Below are positions 13,801 through 22,567 of a DNA stretch of 64,000 nucleotides, in pieces (within the stretch, counting starts at the first letter, position 1; the number at the start of each line of letters is the position of its first letter). Made by a program: the position numbers and the translations under genes. Under the pieces are notes generated by a model that was not told where the DNA came from, did not search any database, and saw only the letters and a list, made by a program, of their open reading frames with translations. Source of the DNA: Undaria pinnatifida (Eukaryota > Sar > Phaeophyceae > Laminariales > Alariaceae); assembly GCA_012845835.1 (NCBI GenBank), contig JABAKD010000011.1:746501-810500 (forward strand), read 5' to 3'.

Positions 13801-14833
13801 TGCTGCTTTAAGGTGGCATCTCCCGGGGATGAATCTCAGAAATTTCCTGAAAGGCATGCCGACGGCGCTTGCCCGCAGCCAAGAGACCGTGCCGCGAGGC
13901 TTGAGCCAGCTAAGAGAGGTCAGTCGTTTTTTTTATTCGAAAAGTCCATCGCTTTGCTTCTAGGAAAAGCCTATTCGATTAATTTTTTTTGTTATGGTCT
14001 GTCGCCTTTTTTTGTTGAGGTCAGACTCGTTTTTCTCTGGACACAGGCGTGTCGTCTCGAAACGTCGGATTTATAGTGTGTCGATGAAGAGAATTGGGAG
14101 AACGTACGTTTCAGATCCGACCGGCAGCTATATTTTGAAGAGAAATTTTTGCCCAGTCGTAGTTTGATGACATTGAACTTTTTTTTGCTCCCCCTGCCTG
14201 GTTTGAGTCGCCGTTGTTGCTGCTGTTGCTGGCACGCGGGATTGTGTGAAGGAAGCGAAGAGTGATACGTGTGCTGTAGGTCGTCAAAAGGTGCTGGTAA
14301 TGCCTTGCGCCATTGATTACTTACTTCGAGCAAGGCCATATCCTATACCACACTGATCCTGAACACCGAAAATGGAGGTTTCATCACCTTCGCAGGCGTG
14401 TTTGACCCGGGGAACGGGAACATCCGGCCCGCTTTTCTCAAAGTTCGACTAGCCTTTTTCCGAGACGCATCCAACGACGTTTGCGGTTTCTTCATGATGT
14501 CGGGGCCTTTTTGTTGTCGGTTTACAGTATTTTGCAGTCACTGCGGTCAAGAGGTGGTAGTTATGCATACCGTTGTATTTTGCGTCTCGTTCTTGTCCTT
14601 TGTTTTCTTGTTGTTGTTGTTGTTGTCGTTTCCCTTGCTCTTGTTCTTGTTCATGTTCTTATTGATGCTGTTGTTCGTGTTCTTGGTCGTGTTCTTGTCA
14701 GCGTTTTCCCACGGCCAGCAACAAGGAGCTGGTTAGGATTGTCGAGTCAGCGCCGTCCTTGGTGAGGATGTCAGGCGTCAACGGCACTCTCGACATCAAG
14801 GTAAGAGCTGTTGTTGGTATGGTCAGAGTTGTT

Positions 14834-14880
<47 letters not shown>

Positions 14881-14904
14881 TGTTGTTGTTGTTGTTGTTG
14901 TTGG

Positions 14905-14940
<36 letters not shown>

Positions 14941-14979
14941 GGTGGTGGTGATTGTTGTGATTGTTGTGGTCGTCGTCGC

Positions 14980-15016
<37 letters not shown>

Positions 15017-18000
15017 GTTGGTGGTCGTTGGTGGTGGTGGTGATTGTGGTGGTGTTGGTGTTGGTGTTGGTGTGGTCGAAGTTGTTGCTGGTGCTGGTGT
15101 CGTTGTCGTTGCTGTGGTAATTGCTGCCTGGTTGTTGTTATTGGTGGCGGTTGTAGTGCTTGTCGCGATGTTGTTGCTGTTGATGTCGTTAGTATTGTTG
15201 CTGTTGTTGATCACGGTGACATCGTGTTTGTCTCCTTGCCGCAATCTAGCCTGTGACCCACGAAGACTGCGCACGCACGATTCCCGGTATGACCAAGGAA
15301 GGCACGACCACATCGCCATTGGTAGGTAGCCTGTGCCCTGCAGTCGTGCCATCTGCTTTTCTTACTGTTCGCTATTCGCGATTCACGCCATGCCTTCCCT
15401 GTGGTTCGTCCACCCGCTATCCTAAATGGATAATCCCGGTGAGTTGGCTGACTATACCAGTAGTAAGTTACGATCAATAATATCTGGTAGTACCGTAATA
15501 TACTAATAGTTTAAATATATCAGGTATACATAATATACCAGGTATATATATTATACCAGATACATATATTAATATACTAATATTAAGTCGCCCACTAGTA
15601 ATTAGTTTTGTAGGAATTACCGTTAGTTACGGTCTGCGTGTTTGTGTTCCCTTTTCGTTGGTAAAGTACCACTGTGTACCAGGTAAGTATTTAGTTATTA
15701 ATATTTACCACTGCGATTGTGCTCCAACACGCCTCCCCGAAACAAGCAACTAAGTATTGCTATAAATGTTGGTATGTTATAGTCTAAGTTGATTAATAAT
15801 TAGGCGATTAATTGATTAATTATCGTCGATTTAAGTAGACTTTACAGTTATGTCTTGTTTTTTCTCATAAAATATAATACCAAGGGTTGGTCTATGCTAG
15901 TCCTGGAATGGTCGGTTAGTTGGCTTAGCCTAGCCGCCAACTCGAGCCAACTGACTGCCCCTTCAGTGAGGGTTTGCGCTGGTTGCGTTGCTGACGCGCG
16001 GTTCATGCCGTACCGCCCTGACTTTTGCTCGTCGCGTGTGTGACCAGGTCGACGCGCTGATGAGCCTTCTTCCTGGAGTGAATGTCACAAACATTATCTC
16101 CAACGCGCCAGGGGTGTTGATTCGCAGCACGGGCAGCCTGCCTTCAAAGGTACGACAAAGACACGCGACCTCGCTTTACCAGTCGTGACACACGAAACAT
16201 ACCGGGTGTCGTAGATATTTGAATTGTTTTTGTGTGTTTTTTGTGGGACTGTGGTCCCTTCGCAGGTTTCTATTCAGTATAAGGAGGTGTGGAGACACGG
16301 CGAGGTGGGTTGTGTGGGTAACAGCACTCTCGAGGGTCAACGATGAGTGAACACCTCAGAATGCCCTCGAGGAGCCAGGATGGTCTTGAAGAATAATAGT
16401 GATCACGAGGCGGTACGGTCTAGGAATTCCCTGGAATACGCCGATAATCACTATTATTGCAGCAGAATCCGACACTCCGTTAAAATGGTTGGTCAAGAAG
16501 ACTTCATATGCGTGTCGAAAAACACGTAAAATACGATTATGACTCATCTCAAGTTTAAACGGACTTCTATGCTGTACAATTTTATCGCTGCTTCGAAGCG
16601 TTTCGAATCGCGACATAATCGGTGACATTGCATGACCACATCGCCTCGCGTGTTGTATTTGGCAATATGTATCTCTTATAATTAGCGATGTCAGAAAATA
16701 ATGGTATCTACATGATTGTACCTATCGATTTAAATATTCTATCTTTCGATCCATGTACAAAAACAAATTATGAAGCTTTTAACACGTTGTTTACTACACC
16801 TAAGAACTGGGTTGCATACTACATGTAACATCAAACCTTCTAGAATAATAAACATTACCAGGCGGGTGATATAAAGGGGTGTCTTCTTGCTGCAACCGTC
16901 ACATTCGTCCCCTTTGAGGGTTTATCGTTTCCGCGCACATATTGAAATGCTCGCCCCCCCCCCCCCCCCCCCCCCCGATCCCTCTTGTTCAAACGCCCCA
17001 CCTGAAATCAAAACCTACCAGAGTAGTAAACACTACCAGCCAGCTGATATCATCTCATTATCCATCTAGCCATGCATGCCGTAGCTCCAACTCATCTCCG
17101 CCCTCCCCCCCCCCCCCCCCCCCTTTTGTTCTCCGCCCAGTTCGTTCAAACGCCCCACTTACAATCGAAATCGGTCAGAGTAATAAACACTTTTAAGCAA
17201 TTGATATCACGTCATTATCTTTCTAGCCATCCATGACGTAGCTTTCATTCATCCCCCCTCCCCACTCCAACGCCCCCTCCTTCCCCACACCCCGCACGAT
17301 CGCCTAGATCCAGCACCGCGCGTATAGCAAGCCCCTACATATATGATAAATACGCGCGATCGGAGGATCACACACAATGTTGCAAAGATCAGTTTCGACC
17401 AAATCCTTGATCTCGTAGCTGGAGTGTATTTTAGTATTATATGTGACCTAAACCTCTTGAAAACCCTCCCACACCCCTCCCCCCCCCCCTTTTTTTTTTC
17501 TTTCTCGCTTTCTCTTGCTTAAACGCCCCACCTAATATCGAAACCCGCCAGCGTAATAAACACTTCCACGCCCTGGATATCGCCTCGTTATCGTTTTAGA
17601 GCCGCCCATGCCGCTGCTGCAATTCCCACCCACCCCCGCCCCTAACGCCCCCTCCTTCCCCACCACCCGCACCGTCGCCTAGACCTAGCACCACGCGTAT
17701 AGCAAACCCCTACATCTATGCGACCTAAAGCCCTCCCCCCCCCCGCCCCCCGCCCCCCCCCGGCACATTTCCCCCCCCTTCCCCACAAGAAGGATTCATA
17801 GTTTCCATGCACATATTGACCTGCCCCACCCGTCCCCTCCCCCCCCCTCCCCCCCTCCCGCCCCCCTTTTCATCAAAATCAGGCCCCCACGTCCTTGAAA
17901 ACTCCGCCCTCCCCTCACCGGTTATTCGACTTACAGTATTCACTTGATAACATGATGCATTTCCTTCCACAGCTGTCAGATGTTGTCCCCCTCAGAAACG

Positions 18001-21000
18001 GGTTTTATAGTTTCCGCGCACAGACTGCCTAACATCACCCTGTTGACCCTGATAGCTACACTGTAGTTGCAAGGGGAGTCGCCGACCTATAAACTTAATG
18101 AGTACATACAGCCCGTAATACGCGCGATCGGAGTATCACACACAGCTTGCAAATATGAGTTTCGACAAAATATTCGATCTCACAGCTGGAGTGTATTTTA
18201 ATTTTTATAATAATCCTTGGGCATGTTCCTAGCACGAACTAGCTACAAAACTTTTAGAGAACAGGTTTATTGCTAGGCCTCAGCTCGCGCGACTGCGCTG
18301 GGTGCAGTTGTGACCTGTAGTACGACTGACAACCTGCTTCACGCGTTCTTAAACTGCCGTCACTTGGTACTTCATGAAGATTTTTACATACTGACAAACA
18401 AGGTCCGGCTCCTCAACCTTGCTACGTAGCATGGTGGGATTGCTATGGTATATATAATGGTGTTACGGACTAAGATCGAAACTCAGCTTGTCTCAAGATG
18501 GTACTTCTCAGCGCTATCGTCGAGATATGACGATCTAAACGATAAAACAATTGTTAACTCTTCGAGAAGTCTCGTTCGACGGTTGACGTATGACATTACT
18601 GACTCGATTGGACCTTCAGTCAAGGTAACGATCTGCTCTACCGAGCGTGCTAGTGCGTCTGCTTACCGGCATGACGCTTCAAAAGCTGTCTTCATTTCCG
18701 ACCATGAGTTCGATTTCGCACTAGACTCTGCATCTGACAACTGTCTATCTCCTCCTGCACTACGTCTCCAGTTCTATACCCAACTGCGCAGTTGGATATG
18801 GAACTGGAGACGTAGTATAGAACTGGAGACGTAGTGCAAAAGGAGATAAACAGTTGTCAGATGCAGAGTCTAGTGCGAAACCGACCTCATGGTCGGAAAT
18901 GAAGACAGCTTTTGAAGCGACATGCCCGTCAGCGGACGCACTAGTTCGCTCGGGGAGCAGATCGTTACTTTGACTGAAGGTCCAACCGAGTCAGTCACGT
19001 CATACGTCAACCGTCGAAGAAGACTGTCAGGGTCCCTGCGACCTTCCCCAGGGCCAGGGGGGTCTGTCCCGTCTGCCATTACGGCAAGCGGGACAAACGT
19101 GCAGGGGGGTTCATACATAACCTACCCGTTCTATGCGGTCGGGTTGCTCAGCTCCCCCCGAGGTTCGCCGCCGAGGCGCCAATTGTGGGACTGTGGTCCC
19201 GTCCCAGGTTTCTCTTCGGTATAAGGAGGCGTGGAGACACCGAGGTGGGCTGTGTGCGTAACCGCACTCTCGAGGGTCAACGATGAGGGAACACCTCAGA
19301 GTACCCTCGAGGAGCCAGGATGGTCTTGAAGGATTGTAGTGATAACGAGGCGGTAAGATCTAGGGAATAGGGCCTGGTATCCACGTTGTGAATGCTTCTT
19401 AGTGCCAATCACGGGAGGTATTTTTACTTTTTTTGGTGCTTTGGGATGTTTTTTATCACAAGTGACGAGACGGCGTCGACCCAACCCGACTCTAAGCCTG
19501 CACCCAACCCTAACCCAGGCTAAGGCTACGCCCCGAGCAAGGCGGTGCCGCGCGTGTTGGATTTCCTGAAAACTAGGCTTGCCCCCCCTCCTCTAAAATC
19601 GTACCGGATAATGTTTTTAGTAATATTTTTTTGCATGTTTTGGGGTTTGAAAACACGGTACAGTCTACTGGAAGATGCCTCTCGCCCCCCTCAATTTTTG
19701 CACAAGGGCTCCCGAAAGTATGTGCGAGGTGTTCAGTTTCTTTTGGACGCGGCTGGTATAGGTCTGTTGGTAAAACCCCTTACTGCGTTGACAGGTCTTA
19801 GACTGTTGGGACGGGAGGACGAGCACAAGACTTGACAAGCTCACATATATTTTTTGTATCACGATAGTTGACTCCCGTACGAGTAGAAACATTCCCATGA
19901 AGACCCCTCGAACAACCAGGGTAGCTCGTAGAGTGACATCGGGTGGTGCGGACAAACAACGCGCATACAGCCTGATATCCCCGTACCCCGCTAGAGTCAT
20001 TCCGCCGTAGATGTGCAGCAGATTCTAAGAAGTTTCTGAGCGACTAACATGAAGGGCTCAATATCAACATCATCCATCACCACCCGAAGCATAACTTGGA
20101 AGGCATTCGTTCGCGCAGCCCGACCAACATTTCTATGCGCTAGTAAAAAAAGAAAACACTCGTGAAGGTGTCATGCTAAGCGATAATTCCCCTCTCGAGG
20201 AGCTCAACCGGAAAAACTAAAGAAGGCCAGAAACGTTCGGCCCGACAACTGCAACCCCTACCGTGGAACGACTCGCTACCGAAATCCTTATCCAGTATAT
20301 AACTCACCCGTCTACCCTGCATCATCTCCGTCGCGTTCTCAAGTGCAACAACCAGAGTCTAAGCGTGGTGTGACGCGAGACGTGCTCGGGGCGCATGTTT
20401 ATGATAGGGATGCACTTTTTTTCCTGGCTCGTATGTCCTCAGCTGACGAATTCAGTTCCTCAATCTGAATGGAGGAGCCCCGTCAGTCAAAATATTTTCA
20501 AAGTTTTAGAGAACTATGTCAAATATGCCAACTGTGAGTGCAATCAGTTTTCATGGTCGATACTCACCTTTGCAAGCCCTGCGTGATACTCCGGCCGGCG
20601 TTTTTACCCATGTATTATTACGGAAGACCATAGTAAATAGAACCAAATATTCTTGGTAAAAATAGTTAAATATATACTTTTTGTGAGTACCGTAGGTCCC
20701 ATTTACTATGCTCCCCCGCAATACTCTTTAGGAGATGTATGACTTCCCCCTGGATGCTGCCAGGGTCAACAGGACAATTTACCTTGACCGTAAAGTGCTT
20801 CGTACGTACCCCTTTTGTAGCACGTGTCGGCAGGAGGTTTACTTTTTCGTTTGAAAGTCGCGCACTGTTACCTTGTCATGGTGTACCCGTTCCTGGACGC
20901 GAGATATGGCTAGTCAATCCTGAACACTCACGGGGATTTTCTCCACCTTGCATGGCCTCCTTTTACATATTTTTTAGGTGGAGAAACTGATTGCATTGTT

Positions 21001-22567
21001 TCCGTCCGCTAACGTGACGAAGATGGTGTCGAGAACCCCCGGTATTCTCTACCTCGACATAGACAGGACTGTAAAGCCGAAATCCTTGTGGATCAAGGAG
21101 GCCGTGGGGCTCGATCAGGAGGGGCTAGACCGGCTCGTTGAACAGGGTGAGTCAACTGTCCGTCCGTGACCTAACCAGATGGATCCAGGATTGAAACATA
21201 ACTGGTTCCAGCATTTTTAGTTCGAAATATATTCTGAAATTGTGTAGAAGACGAGATAACTCCTGAAGGCCTAGCCGAAAGCGGAACAGGGTAGATGGGG
21301 AAAAATAAATGCAGACGCTCCCCACCGTCCATCCTCTGCAAAATGGGCGCCGAGACATGCGCTTATACGCTAGAGGGAGGGTGTACTAATCTCATGCATA
21401 CCCGTAGTTGAGACCGTTGATCCTCGCGTCCGTACAATATCGGGATGGAGCACTTTGAGGTTTCACCAACCAGGCAGACATCGCGTGCATCAAGCGCGAA
21501 GCGTCGAAAGGTGTTCGGCGAGTCGCAATGAAGGGTTACCTACTCCCTACTAAGAACCCGCTTGTGAGGCGGACTAGCCGTAACTTGTGCGTACTTTCTT
21601 GCATATCGTATGGCGGCTTTGAAGGAATGGAGGAGGGTGGGCGCCTTTGGACCCTATCATGTTCTGATTGGCGGGAACTCCTCAATTTCCATGCTGCCCG
21701 ATACGTCTTTCCGTGCTGCCTATATGCCTACAACGGCCACAAAAAAATGGTTTTATCAAGACGGAAAACCTTTCTTTTTGCTTCTGCTCTTCCGTCACGC
21801 CTGTTGTTGCGTCCCTTCCCTCAGGTCCATGGCTGCTCAAGGCCGGCTGGGGGCCCCTCGCCCGCCTGCAATTCGCGATAGACGCCGGGATCGCGCGGAA
21901 AGATCGCCCCGCGGGGCTCGTGGGCCTCGTGCGGCGATCTCGCGTCGCTTTTGCCGCGGCCCACCACCCAGCCTACGCCAACTTCTTGCGGAGGCGGTTA
22001 GACGAGGAGGTCATAGAGGAGGATCTTGACGCTTTGGAGGAGCCGGATGAGGACGCTATTCTTCTTCATCCTAAAGCGTGGGGGCGGGGCGGGGGCGGGG
22101 CGAAACCGTTACCCTCGGAGGTGTACGCGGCGGTGGTGCCAATACCGACGACCTCCCGAAATTCGAGACCCAACTCCCGAAATTCGGATTCCACCTCCCG
22201 AAGTTCGGAGTCCACCCCTGGAAATTCGGAGGCGATGCCGAAGCCAACTACATCCCGAAAAGCGACTAGGAAATTCAAAAACGCGGGGGAGATGACAGAG
22301 GAAGTTGTAGTAGACTTAAGCGACGGGGACGGGGATGAGAACGAAGATGAGAAGGACTTGATGGCGAGAACGGCTGTTAGGGTTGGACAGCTGGAGGACG
22401 CGCTAGGGCGGGAGCGAAAGTCGCGGATGGGGGGGGTGAAAGACCGACCCCCAAAGTTTGAGCAGTCGCGCCTCCCGCGATGGCAAGGCAATCCGAAAAA
22501 CGGTGACGCATTTTTAGATTTGGGACGGGGAGAGATCGTCCGACGCGATCCCCGCATTGGGCCATAG
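4407..22567 (+). CDS. Plastid-targeted mTERF-domain protein, six exons
   Basis: Proposed coding exons: 4407-4868, 13751-13918, 14702-14800, 16048-16149, 20978-21146, 21825-22567, giving about 580 aa. The product should be an organellar mTERF (mitochondrial transcription termination factor family) protein, a nucleic-acid-binding helical solenoid acting in plastid or mitochondrial gene expression. Exons 2-5 encode consecutive ~33-aa repeats with the family pattern of a Leu-rich helix, then P-G-x-N, then a second helix ending x-x-P-x-x-L. Residues 1-16 are a hydrophobic signal peptide followed by Phe17 (IQS-FVF), like the ASAFAP site for complex plastids. Exon phases agree at every junction; the exon 5/6 join splits a Gly codon. 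The C-terminal ~130 residues are low complexity. The weak point is the join of exon 1 to exon 2 over an 8.9-kb intron: phases match, but no conserved domain bridges it and a further exon could be missed. Confidence 0.72.
5560..7420 (-). mobile_element. DIRS-like retroelement relic (RT/RNase H and tyrosine recombinase)
   Basis: Read on the minus strand, 7313-6500 carries reverse-transcriptase-end and RNase H features. These include DLEFWRWF, SAPVYDLVSRPARH, VYWRYNLT and then HVPGLLNDVADEFSRW, the usual end of the RNase H domain in DIRS-type elements. Downstream, 6659-6342 reads VAPSTKRAYQGHFSSWLE, like the N-terminal core-binding part of tyrosine recombinases. Positions 6266-5580 contain RTHELYCLKRADV (first catalytic Arg context) and end near HTCRLGARIMLRY (His, Arg and final Tyr context). 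The frames are interrupted and change several times, so it is dead. Neither the RT catalytic core upstream nor the split inverted ends of a DIRS element were found. It lies antisense inside mTERF intron 1. Confidence 0.7.
7438..7660 (+). repeat. Dispersed repeat, family D
   Basis: Contains 'gggagcttaagatctctc' near the left end, 'aggagccccgtcattcagaaa' in the middle and 'cctctatcgtagcacg' at the right end. The same order is seen at 58950-59215 and 59225-59410, inverted at 58600-58880, and in part near 24460-24560. It is probably a short non-autonomous element; no protein is encoded. Confidence 0.5.
7661..9499. other. Intron 1 sequence without recognised features
   Basis: Part of the proposed mTERF intron 1. 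The 5' portion may include the decayed upstream end of the minus-strand DIRS-like element, but no RT motif could be read. Positions 8860-9060 hold a loose repeat of short lines ending 'cttacagagtaccaat' (about 30-bp spacing). No exon was supported. Confidence 0.3.
9500..9785 (-). mobile_element. tRNA-derived SINE, family A, copy 2 (inverted)
   Basis: On the minus strand the right end reads as a tRNA-like head. An A-box-like element (tgatccaatgg, from 9763-9753) is followed by a B-box (aggttccaatc, from 9721-9711). The body and tail match the copies at 2385 and 46690, ending with the complement of 'ccacggcttgtccagaag' near 9525. This copy has the clearest pol III promoter boxes of the family. 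It lies within mTERF intron 1. Confidence 0.65.
9786..10239. other. Intron sequence, nothing recognised
   Basis: Between the SINE and the LTR-element relic. It holds a C-run at 9846-9862 and no supported gene, RNA or repeat. Confidence 0.3.
10240..11695 (-). mobile_element. LTR-element relic with internal palindrome
   Basis: Two direct copies of a ~190-bp LTR-like block lie at about 10240-10500 and 11480-11695; both share 'aggatggccttgaag' and 'gtgataacgaggcggtac'. Related blocks are at 16244-16430, 19184-19385 and 61014-61310. On the minus strand the sequence after the right block reads TGGCGTCTCGG, a possible primer-binding site. It is followed by an open frame starting MAEETNPPSPSGPG (11371 leftwards), similar to MADGTDPPGPGEG at 19065. 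The inside is a palindrome centred near 10884. It looks like a small non-autonomous or rearranged LTR retrotransposon lying in mTERF intron 1. Confidence 0.55.
10558..11211. repeat. Large imperfect palindrome, ~325-bp arms
   Basis: Left arm 10558-10884 and right arm 10885-11211 are reverse complements with almost no spacer and roughly 80 percent identity by eye. As a result two 123-codon open frames, 10759-11130 (+) and 10639-11010 (-), encode near-mirror proteins; both contain KYLEV and LHREKPVV. They are not separate genes: one is the consequence of the inversion. The sense strand of the ancestral protein could not be decided. Confidence 0.75.
11696..13004. other. Intron sequence with one shared repeat
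   Basis: No exon supported. Positions about 12640-12860 resemble 25470-25660 (shared 'acgcgttctcatcattgtgtgag' type sequence, 'gcatgcagcat' and 'gcgcgtgtc'), so a dispersed repeat is present in both places. The rest of the interval shows nothing recognisable. Confidence 0.35.
13005..13415 (-). mobile_element. tRNA-derived SINE, family B, copy 1
   Basis: On the minus strand the head (from about 13405) begins GCCCCGGTGG and has a good A-box (tggtctagtgg, 13393-13383) and B-box (agttcgattcc, 13350-13340), close to a tRNA. The acceptor stem pairs badly, and the sequence continues as a long body with 'caattcgacgcgagtcgacga' and 'gaaggcatgtaccgtagtggg'. A head-truncated second copy lies at 25025-25245 on the plus strand. 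It is a SINE rather than a working tRNA gene. Confidence 0.7.
13751..13918 (+). CDS. mTERF gene exon 2
   Basis: Acceptor ctttgcag, donor gtcagt, 56 codons, phase 0 at both ends. It encodes FLPPHTVEAKVAALRWHLPG, typical of the start of an mTERF repeat (a loop, then 'V..KV..L'), and ends SQLRE. The end continues directly into exon 3 (RFPTASNKEL), making a normal repeat junction. Confidence 0.75.
14702..14800 (+). CDS. mTERF gene exon 3
   Basis: Acceptor cttgtcag, donor gtaaga, 33 codons, phase 0. It encodes one mTERF repeat (RFPTASNKELVRIVE then SAPSLVRMSG), ending LDIK. The intron that follows starts with a 300-bp GTC/GTT microsatellite. Confidence 0.78.
14826..15115 (+). repeat. GTC/GTT/GTG triplet microsatellite
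   Basis: An almost pure run of GTC, then GTT, then mixed GTG/GTC triplets, mirrored as poly-Asp/Asn/His codons on the other strand. The long open frames on both strands come from this run and are not genes. It begins about 25 bp after the exon 3 donor. Confidence 0.9.
15480..15860. repeat. AT-rich stretch with 'accaggtata' motifs
   Basis: Low-complexity AT-rich intron sequence. The short motif 'ataccaggtata' occurs repeatedly; scattered single copies also occur across the whole window, often as 'acctggta'. No gene is present. Confidence 0.5.
16048..16149 (+). CDS. mTERF gene exon 4
   Basis: Acceptor gtgaccag, donor gtacga, 34 codons, phase 0. It encodes a complete mTERF repeat: VDALMSLLPGVNVTNIIS then NAPGVLIRSTGSLPSK. 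Both flanking junctions fall at Lys|Val, so this exon is exactly one repeat. Confidence 0.85.
16244..16430. mobile_element. Truncated LTR copy
   Basis: Begins tgtgggactgtggtccc and continues with the LTR block shared with 10240, 11480, 19184 and 61014. The right end is cut at 'ggtacggtctagg', before the 'gggcctgg' seen elsewhere. It lies in mTERF intron 4. Confidence 0.6.
16953..17870. repeat. Poly-C tracts in mTERF intron 4
   Basis: Long C runs occur at 16953-16977, about 17104-17123, 17479-17489, 17736-17763 and 17838-17870. They separate related blocks containing 'taaacactaccagccagctgatatc'-type sequence. The blocks look like three diverged copies of a ~500-bp unit. The G-rich strand could form quadruplexes. 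Confidence 0.6.
17330..17445 (+). repeat. Micro-ORF repeat, family H, copy 1 (decayed)
   Basis: Carries 'acgcgcgatcggaggatcac' and then a frame equivalent to MSFDKIFDLTAGVYF with the ATG changed to ATC and several substitutions. The better copies are at 18075-18250 and 52570-52690. Confidence 0.55.
18075..18250 (+). repeat. Micro-ORF repeat, family H, copy 2
   Basis: Contains 'gggagtcgccgacctat', 'cgcgatcggagtatcacaca' and 'gcttgcaaatatgag'. An open frame from the ATG (18155) reads MSFDKIFDLTAGVYF and continues for 25 residues to a stop. The same framework recurs at 52450 and 52570 and, decayed, at 17330, 27330 and 50490. Whether the peptide is made is unknown. Confidence 0.6.
18565..19030. 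repeat. Large palindrome from the gag region of an LTR element
   Basis: Arms of about 220-240 bp meet at ccaactgcgcagttgg (18780-18795). The right arm carries an extra ~22-bp tandem duplication. Both arms encode the same protein piece outwards from the centre (RRLTYD, DS-GPSVKVTIC). This is the second palindrome made of the same element family as 10558-11211. Confidence 0.75.
18570..19385 (-). mobile_element. LTR-element relic (LTR, PBS, gag start)
   Basis: On the minus strand the order is an LTR-like block (19385 to 19184), a possible primer-binding site TTGGCGCCTCGG immediately after it, and then a reading frame starting MADGTDPPGPGEG (from about 19082) that resembles the frame at 11371. 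The frame runs into the palindrome. No pol domains are present. It lies in mTERF intron 4, antisense to the gene. Confidence 0.55.
19386..19690. repeat. Dispersed repeat, family G, copy 1
   Basis: Includes a line with 'cccaaccctaacccaggct', then 'tttggggtttgaaaacacgg' and 'agtctact'. The same blocks in the same order occur at 22780-23085. The short CCCTAA runs are part of this repeat and not a telomere. Confidence 0.5.
19691..20977. other. Intron 4 right part, nothing recognised
   Basis: No exon, RNA gene or repeat family could be supported. The last bases before exon 5 form a T-rich acceptor tract (catattttttag). Confidence 0.35.
20978..21146 (+). CDS. mTERF gene exon 5
   Basis: Acceptor attttttag, donor gtgagt, 169 nt, phase 0 in and phase 1 out. 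It encodes VEKLIALFPSANVTKMVS then RTPGILYLDIDRTVKPK, a full mTERF repeat, plus the start of the next (EAVGLDQEGLDRLVEQ). The left junction is again Lys|Val. Confidence 0.85.
21825..22567 (+). CDS. mTERF gene exon 6 (C-terminal)
   Basis: Acceptor ttccctcag; the first two bases complete the split Gly codon from exon 5 and the frame then runs to TAG at 22565. It starts PWLLKAGWGPLARLQFAID, like a final mTERF helix pair. It then becomes acidic and low complexity, with an internal minisatellite at 22156-22235, an acidic patch (VVVDLSDGDGDENEDEKD) and a basic tail. The phase match with exon 5 supports the join. Confidence 0.75.
22156..22235 (+). repeat. In-frame minisatellite in mTERF exon 6
   Basis: Four imperfect ~24-bp units built on 'ctcccgaaattcgga', encoding Ser/Asn/Arg-rich octads (SRNSRPNS and variants). 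It is preceded by a G-rich run (about 22079-22101) that could form a quadruplex. Confidence 0.7.

Noticed and set aside
15244-15324. Extra mTERF exon between exons 3 and 4
   Set aside because: Open in phase with a possible donor, but exons 3 and 4 already join as consecutive repeats, and the piece lacks the mTERF pattern.
14759-15352. Long open frames on both strands (poly-Val, poly-Asp/Asn)
   Set aside because: They come from a triplet microsatellite in an intron; no unique protein content.
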